Source: Woodsholea maritima DSM 17123 (GTDB lineage: Bacteria > Pseudomonadota > Alphaproteobacteria > Caulobacterales > Maricaulaceae). Taken from it: 64,000 nucleotides of DNA. The first letter of the stretch is position 1. The number at the start of each line of letters is the position of its first letter. This document shows, piece after piece, positions 16,685-25,806 of this stretch. The DNA is taken from positions 124,001 through 188,000 of the forward strand of contig NZ_KB908058.1 in assembly GCF_000382325.1 (NCBI RefSeq). Reading direction: 5' to 3'. Under the pieces are notes generated by a model. That model saw only the letters and a program-made list of their open reading frames with translations, had not been told where the DNA came from and searched no databases. The translations under genes and the position numbers were made by a program.

Positions 16685-17818
16685 ATGCGTATTTCAAGTG
16701 CCTTTGATGGTGGCAATATTGTTTGCCTCAACGATTCTCATCTGTCTGACATCCAGCTTGAAATCCGCCCGGATAATAATTCGCATTATTTTCAATGGTT
16801 TTACTATCGCTTGGTCGGGGCCAAGGGTGAAGCCTGCACCATGAATATCCTCAATGCCGCCAAGTCCGGCTATCCGGGCGGGTGGGAAGGCTATCGCGCT
16901 GTTGCCTCCTATGACCGACAGCATTGGTTCAGGGTGGCGACCCGCTATCTCAACGGCGTTCTGACGATCAGCCATACGCCAGAAAGCGATAGTGTATATT
17001 ACGCCTATTTCGCGCCCTATTCGATGGAACGCCATGCGGATTTGGTCGCGAAAACGCTGGAACATCCTCTGGCCGAGCTGATCGTTTTGGGCCAAACGCT
17101 CGATGGGCAGAATATCGACTTGATCCGCATTGGTGAGCCAGGTGCAGGCAAGAAAGTCTGCTGGATCATCGCGCGCCAACATCCCGGTGAAACCATGGCC
17201 CAGTGGTGTATGGAAGGCTTTCTTGATCGTTTGCTCTATAGTGAAGATCAAGAGGCGATGCGCCTGCGTGATGAGGCGGTCTTTTATGTCGTGCCGAATA
17301 TGAACCCGGATGGATCACGGCGCGGGCATTTGCGCACCAATGCGGCGGGTACCGATCTTAATCGCGAGTGGCAAGAGCCGAGCCTGGACAAAAGCCCTGA
17401 GGTGTATCACGTCCTGCAAAAAATGAAGGACACCCGTCCTGATTTCTGCCTGGACATGCATGGCGATGAGGTGATCCCCAATAACTTCATTGCGGGTGCG
17501 GAAGGCATTCCCGATTGGACCAATCGTCTGGCCGATCAGCTGGAAAGCTTTAAAGACGCCTTCAAGGCGGCAACGCCGGAGTTCCAGACCGAAGAAGGTT
17601 ATCCTGTGGATGCGCCCGGCCAAGCCAATATGAAAGTCGGGGCCAATGCGATGGCGCAATATTTTGATTGCCTCGCGATGACACTGGAAATGCCCTTCAA
17701 AGACACGCGCGAAACCGCTGATGAGATTGAAGGCTGGTCGCCCAAGCGCTCCGCGCAATTGGGCCAGGATGTCATCACCGCCATGGCTGCAGTGTGGGAT
17801 AAATTGGGTAAGGCGTAG
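16685..17818 (+). CDS. M14 metallocarboxypeptidase, cytosolic CCP-like
   Basis: 377 residues from ATG 16685, chosen over an in-frame TTG at 16679 because AAGAGGA is correctly spaced. An N-terminal beta-sandwich-like domain (about 1-125) precedes the zinc peptidase domain. Zinc ligands are H166 and E169 in RQHPGE, plus the His in LDMHGDE. DLNREW supplies the Asn-Arg carboxylate clamp and TLEMPFKD the catalytic Glu. There is no signal peptide. This is the layout of cytosolic carboxypeptidases, which in eukaryotes remove C-terminal or side-chain glutamates; bacterial substrates are unknown. It lies 28 bases after the acyl-CoA dehydrogenase on the same strand, and a repeat cluster follows. Confidence 0.88.
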   Translation: MRISSAFDGGNIVCLNDSHLSDIQLEIRPDNNSHYFQWFYYRLVGAKGEACTMNILNAAKSGYPGGWEGYRAVASYDRQHWFRVATRYLNGVLTISHTPESDSVYYAYFAPYSMERHADLVAKTLEHPLAELIVLGQTLDGQNIDLIRIGEPGAGKKVCWIIARQHPGETMAQWCMEGFLDRLLYSEDQEAMRLRDEAVFYVVPNMNPDGSRRGHLRTNAAGTDLNREWQEPSLDKSPEVYHVLQKMKDTRPDFCLDMHGDEVIPNNFIAGAEGIPDWTNRLADQLESFKDAFKAATPEFQTEEGYPVDAPGQANMKVGANAMAQYFDCLAMTLEMPFKDTRETADEIEGWSPKRSAQLGQDVITAMAAVWDKLGKA

Positions 17819-18042
17819 GGCGGTTTGTGCTTATGGACCCCGGATCAAGTCCGGGGCCGCGTTGATGCTGAACGACCACCGGGTTCCCGGCCCTGAGCCG
17901 GGATCCACCCTATTCCTCGCTTCGCTGCGGACCGCGCTTCTTCAATGCCCTAACGGCTGTCGCCTACTTGAGGGCGTTCGCGCTTGCGGGCCAGTGGCCG
18001 GATTTACCCCTCCCCCGCGAGCGGGGGAGGGGTGTATCGGCT
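17819..18042. repeat. Mosaic hairpin-repeat cluster 2
   Basis: The cluster lies between convergent genes. It holds one family C element (17834-17907), a shared filler module (about 17938-17985, related to 13105-13150) and an almost perfect palindrome at 18007-18032 (CCCCTCCCCCGC with GCGGGGGAGGGG, 2-nt centre), which could also end transcription from the S10 gene side. No gene is seen. Confidence 0.8.
17834..17907 (+). repeat. Composite repeat, family C
   Basis: 74 bp bounded by TGGA and TCCA. The left unit is CCCCGGA-TCAAG-TCCGGGG (17838-17856). The right unit is TCCCGGC-CCTGA-GCCGGGA (17885-17903). Both have the 7-bp stem and 5-nt loop of the other families. Confidence 0.8.
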
Positions 18043-19548
18043 TTATTGTCCAGCGACGATGAAGTCACGAATATCGCGCGACAGCGCCTCGATTGAGGGC
18101 TGGTGCAGATACATCATATGCCCGGCTTCATAATAGGTCAGGGTTACGCGGTCCTGATCATAATAGGGCTGGTTGAACAGCATTTCGGTGGCAAAGAAGG
18201 GCGTGGCCAAATCATAATAGCCATTGGCCGCCAAAACGCGCAGATCATGGTTCTGGCGCATGGCATCTTGTAACATGGGCGCAACATTGACATAGCGCCC
18301 GCGCCCGCCGGCCTGACCGCCATCCTGGTTCCAACCGGCAAAGACCGAGCCTGACAGCGTATTATATCGCTCGGTCATATCGACCCCGATCTCGCGGGTG
18401 AAATAGTCGAGCATCGCCCCGGTATAGGCCGCATCAATCCCGGCGGCGGAGGGGTCATTGCTGGCGCTATCTTGGACGCCATCGGGCTCTGGCCCGGTGA
18501 AGCGGCTATCCAAACGGCCCACGGACAAGCGCTCATCACGGCGCAGTTCACGCATGAAGCGGAACAAAGGCACGCGCAGGTTCGATCCCTCGATATAAGC
18601 CTGGCTGAGCCCAGTAAAGGCGGAGAGGCGCGCAGCGATCTGGCGCTGATCGGCGTCACTCAAAGTTACGCCATGGACCAAGGCGGGCAGGTAATCATTG
18701 ACCGCAAAGGCGCGCGCATCATCCAGGAAGGCGTTGAAGTTATTGTTCCACTGGGCCTTATTGACCTTGTCATGATACCAGGCGGTCGCCGCATAACCGG
18801 GCATCAAGCCGACATAGCCGATATCATTACCCGGATCGGTGGCATCCAGTCCGAAGTTCAACACCACAGAGATGAGACCAACGCCATTGATGGCAATATC
18901 ATTCCATCCCCCTTCCAGCTGGCCTAACAGGGCGGCGATCCGGGTGGTGCCATAGCTTTCGCCCAAGAGATATTTCGGCGAGTTCCAGCGCTTGTTTTCG
19001 GTCAGCCACAGGCGAATAAATTCTGCCAGCGAGCGGGCATCTTCTTGCACGCCCCAATAATCGGCAGTATCGCCCTCATTGATGGTGCGGCTCCACCCGG
19101 TGCCAACGGGATCGATAAAGACCAGATCGGCAACATCCAGAATCGACAGCGAATTTTCTGCGATGGTGAAGGGTGCTGCGCCATCATCGGCCGGATCACT
19201 GGGCAGGATAACCCGCTTAGGCCCGAACACACCCATATGCAGCCAGAGCGAGGCAGAGCCCGGACCCCCATTGAAGATGAAGGCCACCGGACGGGCCGGA
19301 TCGGTCACATCAGAGCGGATATAGGTGGTTGCGAAAATGACTGCACTTTCATCGCCCTCATCATTTTTCAAAACGGTTTCACCGGCCTTGACACGATAGC
19401 GCACGCGCTCACCACCGACGGTGATTTGACCTGTGGTTTCATAGATGTGCGGCTCATAGGCGTTGGATGCGCCGTCTTGAGCCCGCGCTCCGGTCAGGCC
19501 AAAAAGCGCGATGGCCCCGGCCGCCAGGATTTGGCGTAAAGCTGACAT
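18043..19548 (-). CDS. S10-family serine carboxypeptidase-like exported peptidase
   Basis: 501 residues with a signal peptide (about 1-23, ending GARAQ). FIFNGGPGSAS near 91-100 forms the oxyanion region, Ser198 lies in GESYG, the catalytic Asp in NGYYDLATPFF and the His in YYEAGHMMYL. This is the alpha/beta-hydrolase arrangement of S10 carboxypeptidases, common as large secreted peptidases in Caulobacter-like bacteria. Export to the periplasm or outside is predicted. GGGGAG precedes the ATG. Being convergent with the M14 gene across repeat cluster 2, the two peptidases are not co-transcribed. Confidence 0.9.
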   Translation of the reverse strand: MSALRQILAAGAIALFGLTGARAQDGASNAYEPHIYETTGQITVGGERVRYRVKAGETVLKNDEGDESAVIFATTYIRSDVTDPARPVAFIFNGGPGSASLWLHMGVFGPKRVILPSDPADDGAAPFTIAENSLSILDVADLVFIDPVGTGWSRTINEGDTADYWGVQEDARSLAEFIRLWLTENKRWNSPKYLLGESYGTTRIAALLGQLEGGWNDIAINGVGLISVVLNFGLDATDPGNDIGYVGLMPGYAATAWYHDKVNKAQWNNNFNAFLDDARAFAVNDYLPALVHGVTLSDADQRQIAARLSAFTGLSQAYIEGSNLRVPLFRFMRELRRDERLSVGRLDSRFTGPEPDGVQDSASNDPSAAGIDAAYTGAMLDYFTREIGVDMTERYNTLSGSVFAGWNQDGGQAGGRGRYVNVAPMLQDAMRQNHDLRVLAANGYYDLATPFFATEMLFNQPYYDQDRVTLTYYEAGHMMYLHQPSIEALSRDIRDFIVAGQ

Positions 19549-19735
19549 GTCTCACTCCCCGTATGCTATAACATTAGTGCAAACCTTAACGGGTGTTTTT
19601 GAAATTGCGAACTCAAACTTCTGTAAGGTTTGGGTGCGCGCAAAAGTGTGTGTAAGAAAGTCTTGGGCAAACCGGCTCAAACACGTCATAAGCGCGAGCT
19701 GAAATTTTGCCGACCCTGAAGGATCTGGAGCGTCT

Positions 19736-20632
19736 ATGAATTACCGTCATGCCTTTCACGCGGGCAATTTTGCCGACATTCTAAAGCATGTTGTCTTGAG
19801 CTTGTGTTTTGAGCATTTGAAGAAAAAACCTCAGGCCTTTCGTTATATCGACAGCCATTCTGGCATTGGGGTTTATGACCTGAGCGGGGATGAAGCCCAA
19901 CGCAGCCCTGAATGGCGCGACGGCATTGCGCGCCTGGTGGCGCAAACGACGATTCCCAAAGGCCCCAAGAGCGTGCTGCGCCCTTATCTCGACGCGGTGA
20001 AAAGCCTCAATAAAGGCGCTGAGCTGAGCCATTATCCGGGCTCACCCGGTCTGGCGGCGGCGATGATGCGTGATATTGACCGCGCGCATTTGTGCGAACT
20101 GCATGAGGCGGACGCCAAAACCCTGGATGCGCGCTTTGCCAAAGACGCCCGGATCAAGGTGGAAAAGCGCGATGGCTATAAGGCTTTGCCGAAAATTTTA
20201 CCGCCGCGGGAAAAGCGCGGCGTGGTGCTGGTCGATCCCCCATTTGAGCATCGCGATGAAATGGCCCATATGGCCGAGGCCGCGATCAAAGCCTTTGAGG
20301 CCTGGCCCACGGGCACCTTCATTTTCTGGCGACCTTTGAAGGATTTATGGGCGCAGGAGCGCTTTGATGTCGGCTTTGCAGAATGGCTGATCGCCGAGAA
20401 ACAAGTCCTGCCGGAGAAGGTTCTGCGCGCGGATCTATGGGTGCGTGATCTGGAAAGCGAAGGCCGGCTGGCTGGCGCTGGGGTGTTTATCGTCAACCCG
20501 CCCTACACCTTGGAAGACGATTTGGTGACGCTGTTACCATGGCTGAGTGAGTTGCTCGCTCAAGGTGAGGGCGCAGGCTGGCGCGTTGATGGCGGCTTCA
20601 CTGAAGAAAGCCTGACCACGGAAGAGTTTTAA
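19736..20632 (+). CDS. rlmJ: 23S rRNA (adenine-2030-N6)-methyltransferase
   Basis: 298 residues beginning MNYRHAFHAGNFADILKH, the signature opening of RlmJ. HSGIGVYDL follows in the SAM-binding region, and the catalytic motif DPPFE (the DPPY/F type of N6-adenine methyltransferases) lies near 164-168. RlmJ methylates A2030 of 23S rRNA in E. coli. The upstream 187-bp gap is AT-rich and probably has its promoter; repeat cluster 3 follows the stop codon. Confidence 0.93.
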   Translation: MNYRHAFHAGNFADILKHVVLSLCFEHLKKKPQAFRYIDSHSGIGVYDLSGDEAQRSPEWRDGIARLVAQTTIPKGPKSVLRPYLDAVKSLNKGAELSHYPGSPGLAAAMMRDIDRAHLCELHEADAKTLDARFAKDARIKVEKRDGYKALPKILPPREKRGVVLVDPPFEHRDEMAHMAEAAIKAFEAWPTGTFIFWRPLKDLWAQERFDVGFAEWLIAEKQVLPEKVLRADLWVRDLESEGRLAGAGVFIVNPPYTLEDDLVTLLPWLSELLAQGEGAGWRVDGGFTEESLTTEEF

Positions 20633-20689
20633 GGCTGCTTCTAATGGCACCAGACGCTTTGCATCGGCCACAAAGTTGAAAGAATTAAA

Positions 20690-20779
20690 CTGTCATCCCC
20701 GACTTGATCGGGGATCTATGTCCCACAAGGGCAAACTCAATAGATCCCGGGTCGCGCTCACGCTTGCCCGGGATGACAG
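20690..20779 (+). repeat. Composite repeat, family A
   Basis: 90 bp bounded by CTGTCATCCC and GGGATGACAG. The left unit is TCCCCGA-CTTGA-TCGGGGA (20696-20714). The right arm pair is TCCCGGG/CCCGGGA with a longer 15-nt loop. TCTAT after the left unit pairs with ATAGA before the right one. Confidence 0.85.
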
Positions 20780-20834
20780 TAGGGTTTTAGCTGCGGGCGC
20801 GTAGGGGCACATGCGAACCCTTTGGGTTTGAATA

Positions 20835-20949
20835 TGTCATGCCAGACTTGATCTGGCATCCATGCCGTGAGCTTGGGCCTAAAATCTGATTGACCAGAAC
20901 CAGGTTCACCCCGTCCGGCATGGACCCCAAATCAAGTTTGGGGTGACAG
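20835..20949 (+). repeat. Composite repeat, family B, full copy
   Basis: 115 bp from TGTCA to TGACA(G). The order is the TGCCAGA-CTTGA-TCTGGCA unit (20840-20858), TCCATGCCG, a central loop, CGGCATGGA, then the CCCCAAA-TCAAG-TTTGGGG unit (20925-20943). The inner 9-bp arms are exact reverse complements. The central palindrome seen at 13278 is eroded here. Confidence 0.85.
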
Positions 20950-21016
20950 GTATGAGACCTGTCCTCCCCTGCGTAGCGGGGGAGGTGGCCTGAAAGGCCG
21001 GAGGAGGGGGCGGTTT

Positions 21017-21100
21017 TGGACCCCGGATCAAGTCCGGGGCCGCGTAAAGGTCTAACTCTAAGCGGGTTCCCGGACGAGCTTTAGCGAGATCCGGGATCCA
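21017..21100 (+). repeat. Composite repeat, family C
   Basis: 84 bp from TGGA to TCCA. The left unit is CCCCGGA-TCAAG-TCCGGGG (21021-21039). The right arms are TCCCGGA/TCCGGGA with a 15-nt loop. CCGC after the left unit pairs with GCGG before the right one. Confidence 0.8.
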
Positions 21101-21167
21101 TAAACATAGCCATCACGCTCAATAGGTCCCGGCTCAAGGCCGGGATGACAGGTTTGATTGTCAGTTT

Positions 21168-22433
21168 TTAAGCCGCCTCATCCTTTTGCACGGCTTCATA
21201 AACGCCTTCACCAAATAACCGCCCACGCTCGGTCCAGAGGACTAATATGATCGCAGCAACACCCATAATCACTTGCCCGGTCACGAAGGGCAGCACCGAG
21301 CCATTATAGAGCGCGCCAATAATAGACCCGATGGCGGCCCCGGCGACCGCTGTGGCGGAGCCGAAAAGCGCCGCCGCTGTACCGGCATGATGGCCCGCAG
21401 GCTCCATCACCAGGGCGGAGAAATTGGCTCCTAAGAGGCCGAACATCATCAAAGTGCCTGCAATCCCGGCATAGAAGACCCAGAAGGGGGGCTCGCCCAG
21501 GGTGAAGGTCCATAAAGTGACGCTGAGATTGATGACGATAAAGCCGACCAAGGCCCCATGGGACAGGCGGCGCATGCCCACACGCTCGACCAGCTTGGCA
21601 TTAAGGATATTGGTCACCATCAGGCCCAGGGCAATCCCGGCGAAGGCCAGCGGAAAACGTGCACCCAGATGATATTTCTCGCCCAGCATCTGATCGGCCA
21701 GAGAGATGAAAGAGAACAGCGAGCCAAAGACAAAGCAGCTCGCCAACAGATAGCCCAATGTGATCCGGTTCTGCATCACGATCCAATAGCCTTTAAGCGC
21801 GGAGCCTAAGGAGAGGGGCGTGCGGTCTTCTACGGCGCGCGTTTCAGGCAAGCGGAAATAGGACCAGACGAGCAGGCCCGCACCCGCGATGAAGAGGGCG
21901 ATGAAAATCCAATGCCAATCGGCGATGAATAAAATGCCTTGGCCGATGCTGGGGGCCAGGATCGGCGCGGCCATGAATACCGTCATAGCGATGGAGAAAA
22001 CTTGCGCCATTTTGCGGCCCGATACGCTGTCGCGGATCACGGCCATGGCGATCACTCGCGTCCCGGCTGAGGCGACACCCTGAAGGGCGCGCGCAACCAG
22101 CATCCAGGTCAGATCATGGACCATGAAACACAAAAGGGTCGCGATCAAATACCCGACCAGGGAGACGAGCAAGGTGGCGCGCCGGCCCACGGCATCGGCA
22201 ATCGGGCCGTAAAACAGCTGGGAAATGCCAAAACCAAAGATATAGGCGGTAATCATCAAGGGGCGCTGATGCTCACTGGCCCCAATCGTATCGCCAATAG
22301 TTTTTAAAGCGGGCAGAACGATATCAATAGAGAGCGCATTCATCGCCATAAAGGCGGCGGTCAGCGCAATAAGTTCCCATAGCGCCAGGGTTTTCACCGG
22401 ACGTTGGGGTGAAGGGGTAGAGACTTTGGACAC
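21168..22433 (-). CDS. MFS multidrug transporter, Bcr/CflA type
   Basis: 421 residues with 12 predicted membrane segments. Motif A-like sequences are present (GPIADAVGRR near 77-86), and the DHA1 Bcr/CflA pattern ALSIDIVLPAL occurs in helix 1. Such pumps export drugs, sulfonamides or cysteine-like metabolites using the proton gradient. The frame starts with GTG at 22433 with only a weak upstream purine stretch, so the start is uncertain by a few codons. It is divergent from the GGDEF-EAL-like gene across a 250-bp gap and no regulator is adjacent. Confidence 0.88.
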   Translation of the reverse strand: MSKVSTPSPQRPVKTLALWELIALTAAFMAMNALSIDIVLPALKTIGDTIGASEHQRPLMITAYIFGFGISQLFYGPIADAVGRRATLLVSLVGYLIATLLCFMVHDLTWMLVARALQGVASAGTRVIAMAVIRDSVSGRKMAQVFSIAMTVFMAAPILAPSIGQGILFIADWHWIFIALFIAGAGLLVWSYFRLPETRAVEDRTPLSLGSALKGYWIVMQNRITLGYLLASCFVFGSLFSFISLADQMLGEKYHLGARFPLAFAGIALGLMVTNILNAKLVERVGMRRLSHGALVGFIVINLSVTLWTFTLGEPPFWVFYAGIAGTLMMFGLLGANFSALVMEPAGHHAGTAAALFGSATAVAGAAIGSIIGALYNGSVLPFVTGQVIMGVAAIILVLWTERGRLFGEGVYEAVQKDEAA

Positions 22434-22683
22434 GGGGCTAAACGCCTTAATTCAAGAGAATAAAAAGATAACCAAAGATCCCGCCAGTGCTTTGGCAAGG
22501 ACTTAGAATCCACCCATAGGCGGGTTCATACGCACATAAAGCCGGGACCGCCGCCATTCAAGACCCAGACCTGTAAAGGGTTTATGGATCATCACGGCCC
22601 TCACGCGGATGGGGAAGGATCGGTTAAGCCGAATGACCGATGATTTTACCTCTATTCTTATAATGATAGGGGAAGTGATATCC

Positions 22684-23925
22684 ATGTCCTGGTCTGGATT
22701 TGTCCTTAATGAACTTGAGCGCCGCTTGCGTGAAAGTAAGGACTTATCATTAGGACAATTTCAAATCATCAATCTAGACCTGATCAAGGCCAAGGCCGGC
22801 GGGCGCTGGTCCAAGGTTAAGCAGCGTGTGATGGATGTCAGTGAGGCATTCATTGAAAAACGCTTGTTACCCGGTGACATGGTGTTGCGCTGCGCCGATG
22901 CGTTTATGGTGATTTATGATCCTGTACGTGCCGATGAAGCCGACGCGCGCACCCAAGGCATATCCATGGCACTTAACGCCTTTTATCTGGGCGATGAGAT
23001 ATTGAATAGTTTGGGTATTGTCTCCAAAGCTGTCACCTTGGATGCGCGGGGATTACAAGAATTGCTTGGGGCTTTCAACCCGCCGGATACGGAAATTGAA
23101 AAGGGTCACGAAGAACACCCCGCCAGTGCCTTATTGCCTGATCTTGACGATTACGACATGGAAACTGAACTGCGCGAGAGCCGAAAGATCGTGTTCTTGC
23201 CGGTGTGGGATTCTCATAAGCAATTAATAGGCACTTATTTTTGCGAGGCTCAGCGTGAAGATGGTGATCGCAATCTCTATGGCAGTGAGACTTTAATGGG
23301 TCATACCGAGCTGAAATTTATGTTTGATCTGGATAAGCAGGTTTTGATGAGCGCGGCGCTGGGCTTCAAAAAAGTGTGGGAGACGGGCGCGAAATGCTCG
23401 ATTTCCATTTCTGCACATTATGATGTTTTGGCCGGGCGTGATACGCGGATCGAATATATTGAAATGCTGGGAAAAATTCCAGAACGTATGCGCAAATACC
23501 TCTATGTGCGCGTCAATGACACCCCGCCCGGTGCCCCGATGAGCCGCTGTCAGGAGGTGTTTCGCTGTCTGCATGGCAAGGTCGCGGCCGTTTTGGCCCA
23601 TCTCGCCCTGGGTAAGAATAAAGCGGAACAATTTGAAGGCTGCGGGGTGAAGATTTTTGGCTTTCACCAGCCTAATCCGCGCTTCATCAATGGCTTTACC
23701 AAAGAGGAGGACAGCTTTGTCAAAGTCCTCACCACCAAGGCCGCGCAATTTGGCGCGCAATCCTATATGACACGCACCCACAATTTATTGACGATGGAAC
23801 AGGCGAGGGAGCGCGGGGTGCGCTTTTTCAGCGGCGATATCATCGGGCCAGCGCAAGACAAGCCCGATGCACCGCGTCTGGTCGCGCAAGAGGCGCTACA
23901 GCGTTACTATGAATTGCCGTGCTGA
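22684..23925 (+). CDS. Degenerate GGDEF-EAL-like protein
   Basis: 413 residues from ATG 22684, set by AGGGGAAG upstream; a longer frame from 22609 lacks such a site. I do not recognise a close family, but the layout resembles a c-di-GMP protein. Residues 25-80 read like a GGDEF half (FQIINLDLIKAKAGG, then GDMVLRCADAFMVIYD where RxGGDEFxV is expected). Residues 165-400 read like an EAL domain: FLPVWDSHKQLIGTYFCEA in place of the PIV-GxEALxR region, SISISAHYDVL, VKIFGFHQP, and finally RGVRFFSGDIIGPA. Catalytic motifs (GGDEF, ExL metal site, DDFGTGYS) are not kept. It has no membrane segment. The reading is by pattern only; its stop directly abuts the convergent ychF. Confidence 0.6.
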   Translation: MSWSGFVLNELERRLRESKDLSLGQFQIINLDLIKAKAGGRWSKVKQRVMDVSEAFIEKRLLPGDMVLRCADAFMVIYDPVRADEADARTQGISMALNAFYLGDEILNSLGIVSKAVTLDARGLQELLGAFNPPDTEIEKGHEEHPASALLPDLDDYDMETELRESRKIVFLPVWDSHKQLIGTYFCEAQREDGDRNLYGSETLMGHTELKFMFDLDKQVLMSAALGFKKVWETGAKCSISISAHYDVLAGRDTRIEYIEMLGKIPERMRKYLYVRVNDTPPGAPMSRCQEVFRCLHGKVAAVLAHLALGKNKAEQFEGCGVKIFGFHQPNPRFINGFTKEEDSFVKVLTTKAAQFGAQSYMTRTHNLLTMEQARERGVRFFSGDIIGPAQDKPDAPRLVAQEALQRYYELPC

Positions 23926-25023
23926 TTAGACGTTGAATTTAAACAGCATCACATCGCCGTCCTGGACGATATATTCCTTGCCCTCTTGGCGTAGCTTACC
24001 GGCTTCGCGCGCACCGGCTTCACCGTTTAGCGCGACGAAATCGTTATAGGCGGTGGTTTCAGCGCGGATGAAGCCGCGCTCGAAATCGCCATGGATGACG
24101 CCGGCGGCTTGGGGGGCTTTCCAGCCCTTGCGAATGGTCCAGGCGCGGGCCTCTTTGGGACCGGCGGTGAAATAGGTTTGAAGGCCCAACAATTCATAGC
24201 CTGCGCGGATCAAACGGCTTAGGCCGGGCTCTTCCAGGCCCAATTCACCGAGATATTCGCTGCGCTCTTCATCATCGAGCAGGGCCAGCTCAGACTCGAT
24301 CTTGGCTGAAATCGTGACGCTGATCGCGCCTTCTTCCTTCGCCCGCTCGTCAACCTGTTTAGAGAACGCATTGCCGGTGGCTGCGCTCTCTTCATCGACA
24401 TTAGCGATGAACATGACGGGCTTGGTGGTCAATAATTGCAGCATGCGCCATTCGCGCACCAGATCCTCAGGCACATCGGCTTTACGCGCGGGGCGACCTT
24501 CGCGCAATTGCTCCAGCGCCAGATCAATCAAGGTCAAAGTGGCCTTCGCGTCTTTATCGCCGGTCTTGGCTTTCTTCTCGGTATTGGTGCGGCGTTTTTC
24601 CAGGCTTTCCATATCGGCCAGCATCAGCTCGGTCTCGACGGTTTCGAAATCGGCCAGCGGATCAACCTTGCCGTTGACGTGGGTGATGTCATCGTCTTCG
24701 AAACAGCGCAGCACATAAAGAACCGCATCGGTCTCGCGAATATTGGCCAGGAATTGATTGCCCAGACCTTCGCCCTTGGAGGCCCCGGCGACCAGACCCG
24801 CAATGTCGACGAAATTCATGCGCGCGGGTACGATTTCTTTTGACCCGGCGATTTTGGCAATTTCAAACAGGCGCGGTTCGGGCACGGCGACATCGCCCAC
24901 ATTAGGCTCAATCGTACAGAAGGGATAATTGGCCGCCTGGGCCGCGGCCGTCTGGGTCAGCGCGTTGAACAGGGTCGATTTACCCACATTGGGAAGGCCC
25001 ACAATACCGCATTTAAAACCCAT
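23926..25023 (-). CDS. ychF: Obg-like ATPase YchF
   Basis: 365 residues starting [19 protein letters not shown], which fixes the start at 25023; 53 further in-frame codons upstream are not coding. The P-loop is GLPNVGKS, and the G3-like motif is FVDIAGLV within the region ending [12 protein letters not shown]4 reads NVDE, so ATP rather than GTP specificity is expected. A coiled-coil insert and C-terminal TGS domain (about 280-365) complete the usual length. YchF binds ribosomes and modulates translation and oxidative-stress responses. The neighbour pth is 115 bases upstream on the same strand, a common pairing. Confidence 0.95.
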   Translation of the reverse strand: MGFKCGIVGLPNVGKSTLFNALTQTAAAQAANYPFCTIEPNVGDVAVPEPRLFEIAKIAGSKEIVPARMNFVDIAGLVAGASKGEGLGNQFLANIRETDAVLYVLRCFEDDDITHVNGKVDPLADFETVETELMLADMESLEKRRTNTEKKAKTGDKDAKATLTLIDLALEQLREGRPARKADVPEDLVREWRMLQLLTTKPVMFIANVDEESAATGNAFSKQVDERAKEEGAISVTISAKIESELALLDDEERSEYLGELGLEEPGLSRLIRAGYELLGLQTYFTAGPKEARAWTIRKGWKAPQAAGVIHGDFERGFIRAETTAYNDFVALNGEAGAREAGKLRQEGKEYIVQDGDVMLFKFNV

Positions 25024-25138
25024 AATCGTCGTCCTGATCTGTGCCGCGCGCCGCTGGCGCGTGTGTCGTTGGAAAGCTGGCTCCAGCCTATAGGGGCAAT
25101 GGAGCGGGGAAGGAAGTCTGGGGCTGCATTTGGCGGGC

Positions 25139-25765
25139 CTAGTCCGCCTCGCGCGCCTTGGCATTGCGTTGCAAGGGGGCATCGGGGGCCGGGGCCAGAT
25201 GGGTCACCTTGGTCTGAAACTGATCGACATCGCCGTCCAGCAAAAGCGGGATGGCGCGCGCAATCGCATCAAGAAGATCATCGCGCCAGGGTTCCTCGGC
25301 CTTGGCAAAATCGCTCAAGACATGGCCGGTGACTTTATTCTTATCGCCGGGATGACCGATCCCGATACGCCCGCGCTGAATATCTGGGCCAAGATGGGCA
25401 ATCGTAGAGCGCAAACCATTATTGCCGCCATGGCCGCCGCCTCGTTTGAAGCGAAACTTTCCCGGGGTCAGGTCCAGCTCGTCATGGAAAACCGTCACAT
25501 CTTCAGCGCCGGATTTATAAAAATCGACGGCGGCGCGCACGGCATTGCCGGAATCGTTATAAAAAGTTTGTGGCTTCAGCAGCAACACCTTGACCCGGCC
25601 CTTGGGCGTATCTATGGCCCCTTCGCAGGTCAAACCCTGAAAGCGTGCGCGCCAAGGCCCTAAGCGATAATGATCCGCGATCACATCCAGGGCCATAAAG
25701 CCGACATTATGGCGATTGCGGGCATATTTATCGCCGGGATTTCCCAATCCAACCAGGATCTTCAT
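25139..25765 (-). CDS. pth: Peptidyl-tRNA hydrolase
   Basis: 208 residues from MKILVGLGNPG, the family start. Catalytic His is in RHNVGFMALD (about residue 20), with Asn10 in GNPG, FYNDSGNAV and HDELDL following, and GGGHGGHNG-like GGGHGGNNGLRS. The enzyme releases stalled peptidyl-tRNAs. The C-terminus has an Asp/Pro-rich extension. It lies downstream of rplY on the same strand, but a strong terminator separates them, so it likely has its own promoter or depends on read-through. Confidence 0.95.
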   Translation of the reverse strand: MKILVGLGNPGDKYARNRHNVGFMALDVIADHYRLGPWRARFQGLTCEGAIDTPKGRVKVLLLKPQTFYNDSGNAVRAAVDFYKSGAEDVTVFHDELDLTPGKFRFKRGGGHGGNNGLRSTIAHLGPDIQRGRIGIGHPGDKNKVTGHVLSDFAKAEEPWRDDLLDAIARAIPLLLDGDVDQFQTKVTHLAPAPDAPLQRNAKAREAD

Positions 25766-25806
25766 AAGGGCCCCTTTGAGCGTAGGTGGAGGGTGCATTT
25801 CAGACA

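Larger units (their letters stand above)
20633..21167. repeat. Mosaic hairpin-repeat cluster 3
   Basis: This 535-bp gap between convergent rlmJ and MFS genes is almost filled by repeats: family A (20690-20779), family B (20835-20949), a CTCCCC/GGGGAG hairpin (about 20963-20984), family C (21017-21100), and a half family A element (21121-21151, TCCCGGC-TCAAG-GCCGGGA then TGACAG) that is fused to the family C copy. The fusion shows that elements recombine or insert into each other. No gene is seen. Confidence 0.85.

Noticed and set aside
18007-18032. The GC palindrome at the end of cluster 2 as a classic terminator for the S10 gene
   Set aside because: There is no T-run on either strand. It resembles the CTCCCC/GGGGAG hairpins of clusters 3 and 4, so it is described as part of the repeat cluster.
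25024-25182. A 53-codon upstream extension of ychF
   Set aside because: The family starts at MGFKCGIVG. The extension is Arg/Pro-rich and has no homologous pattern.
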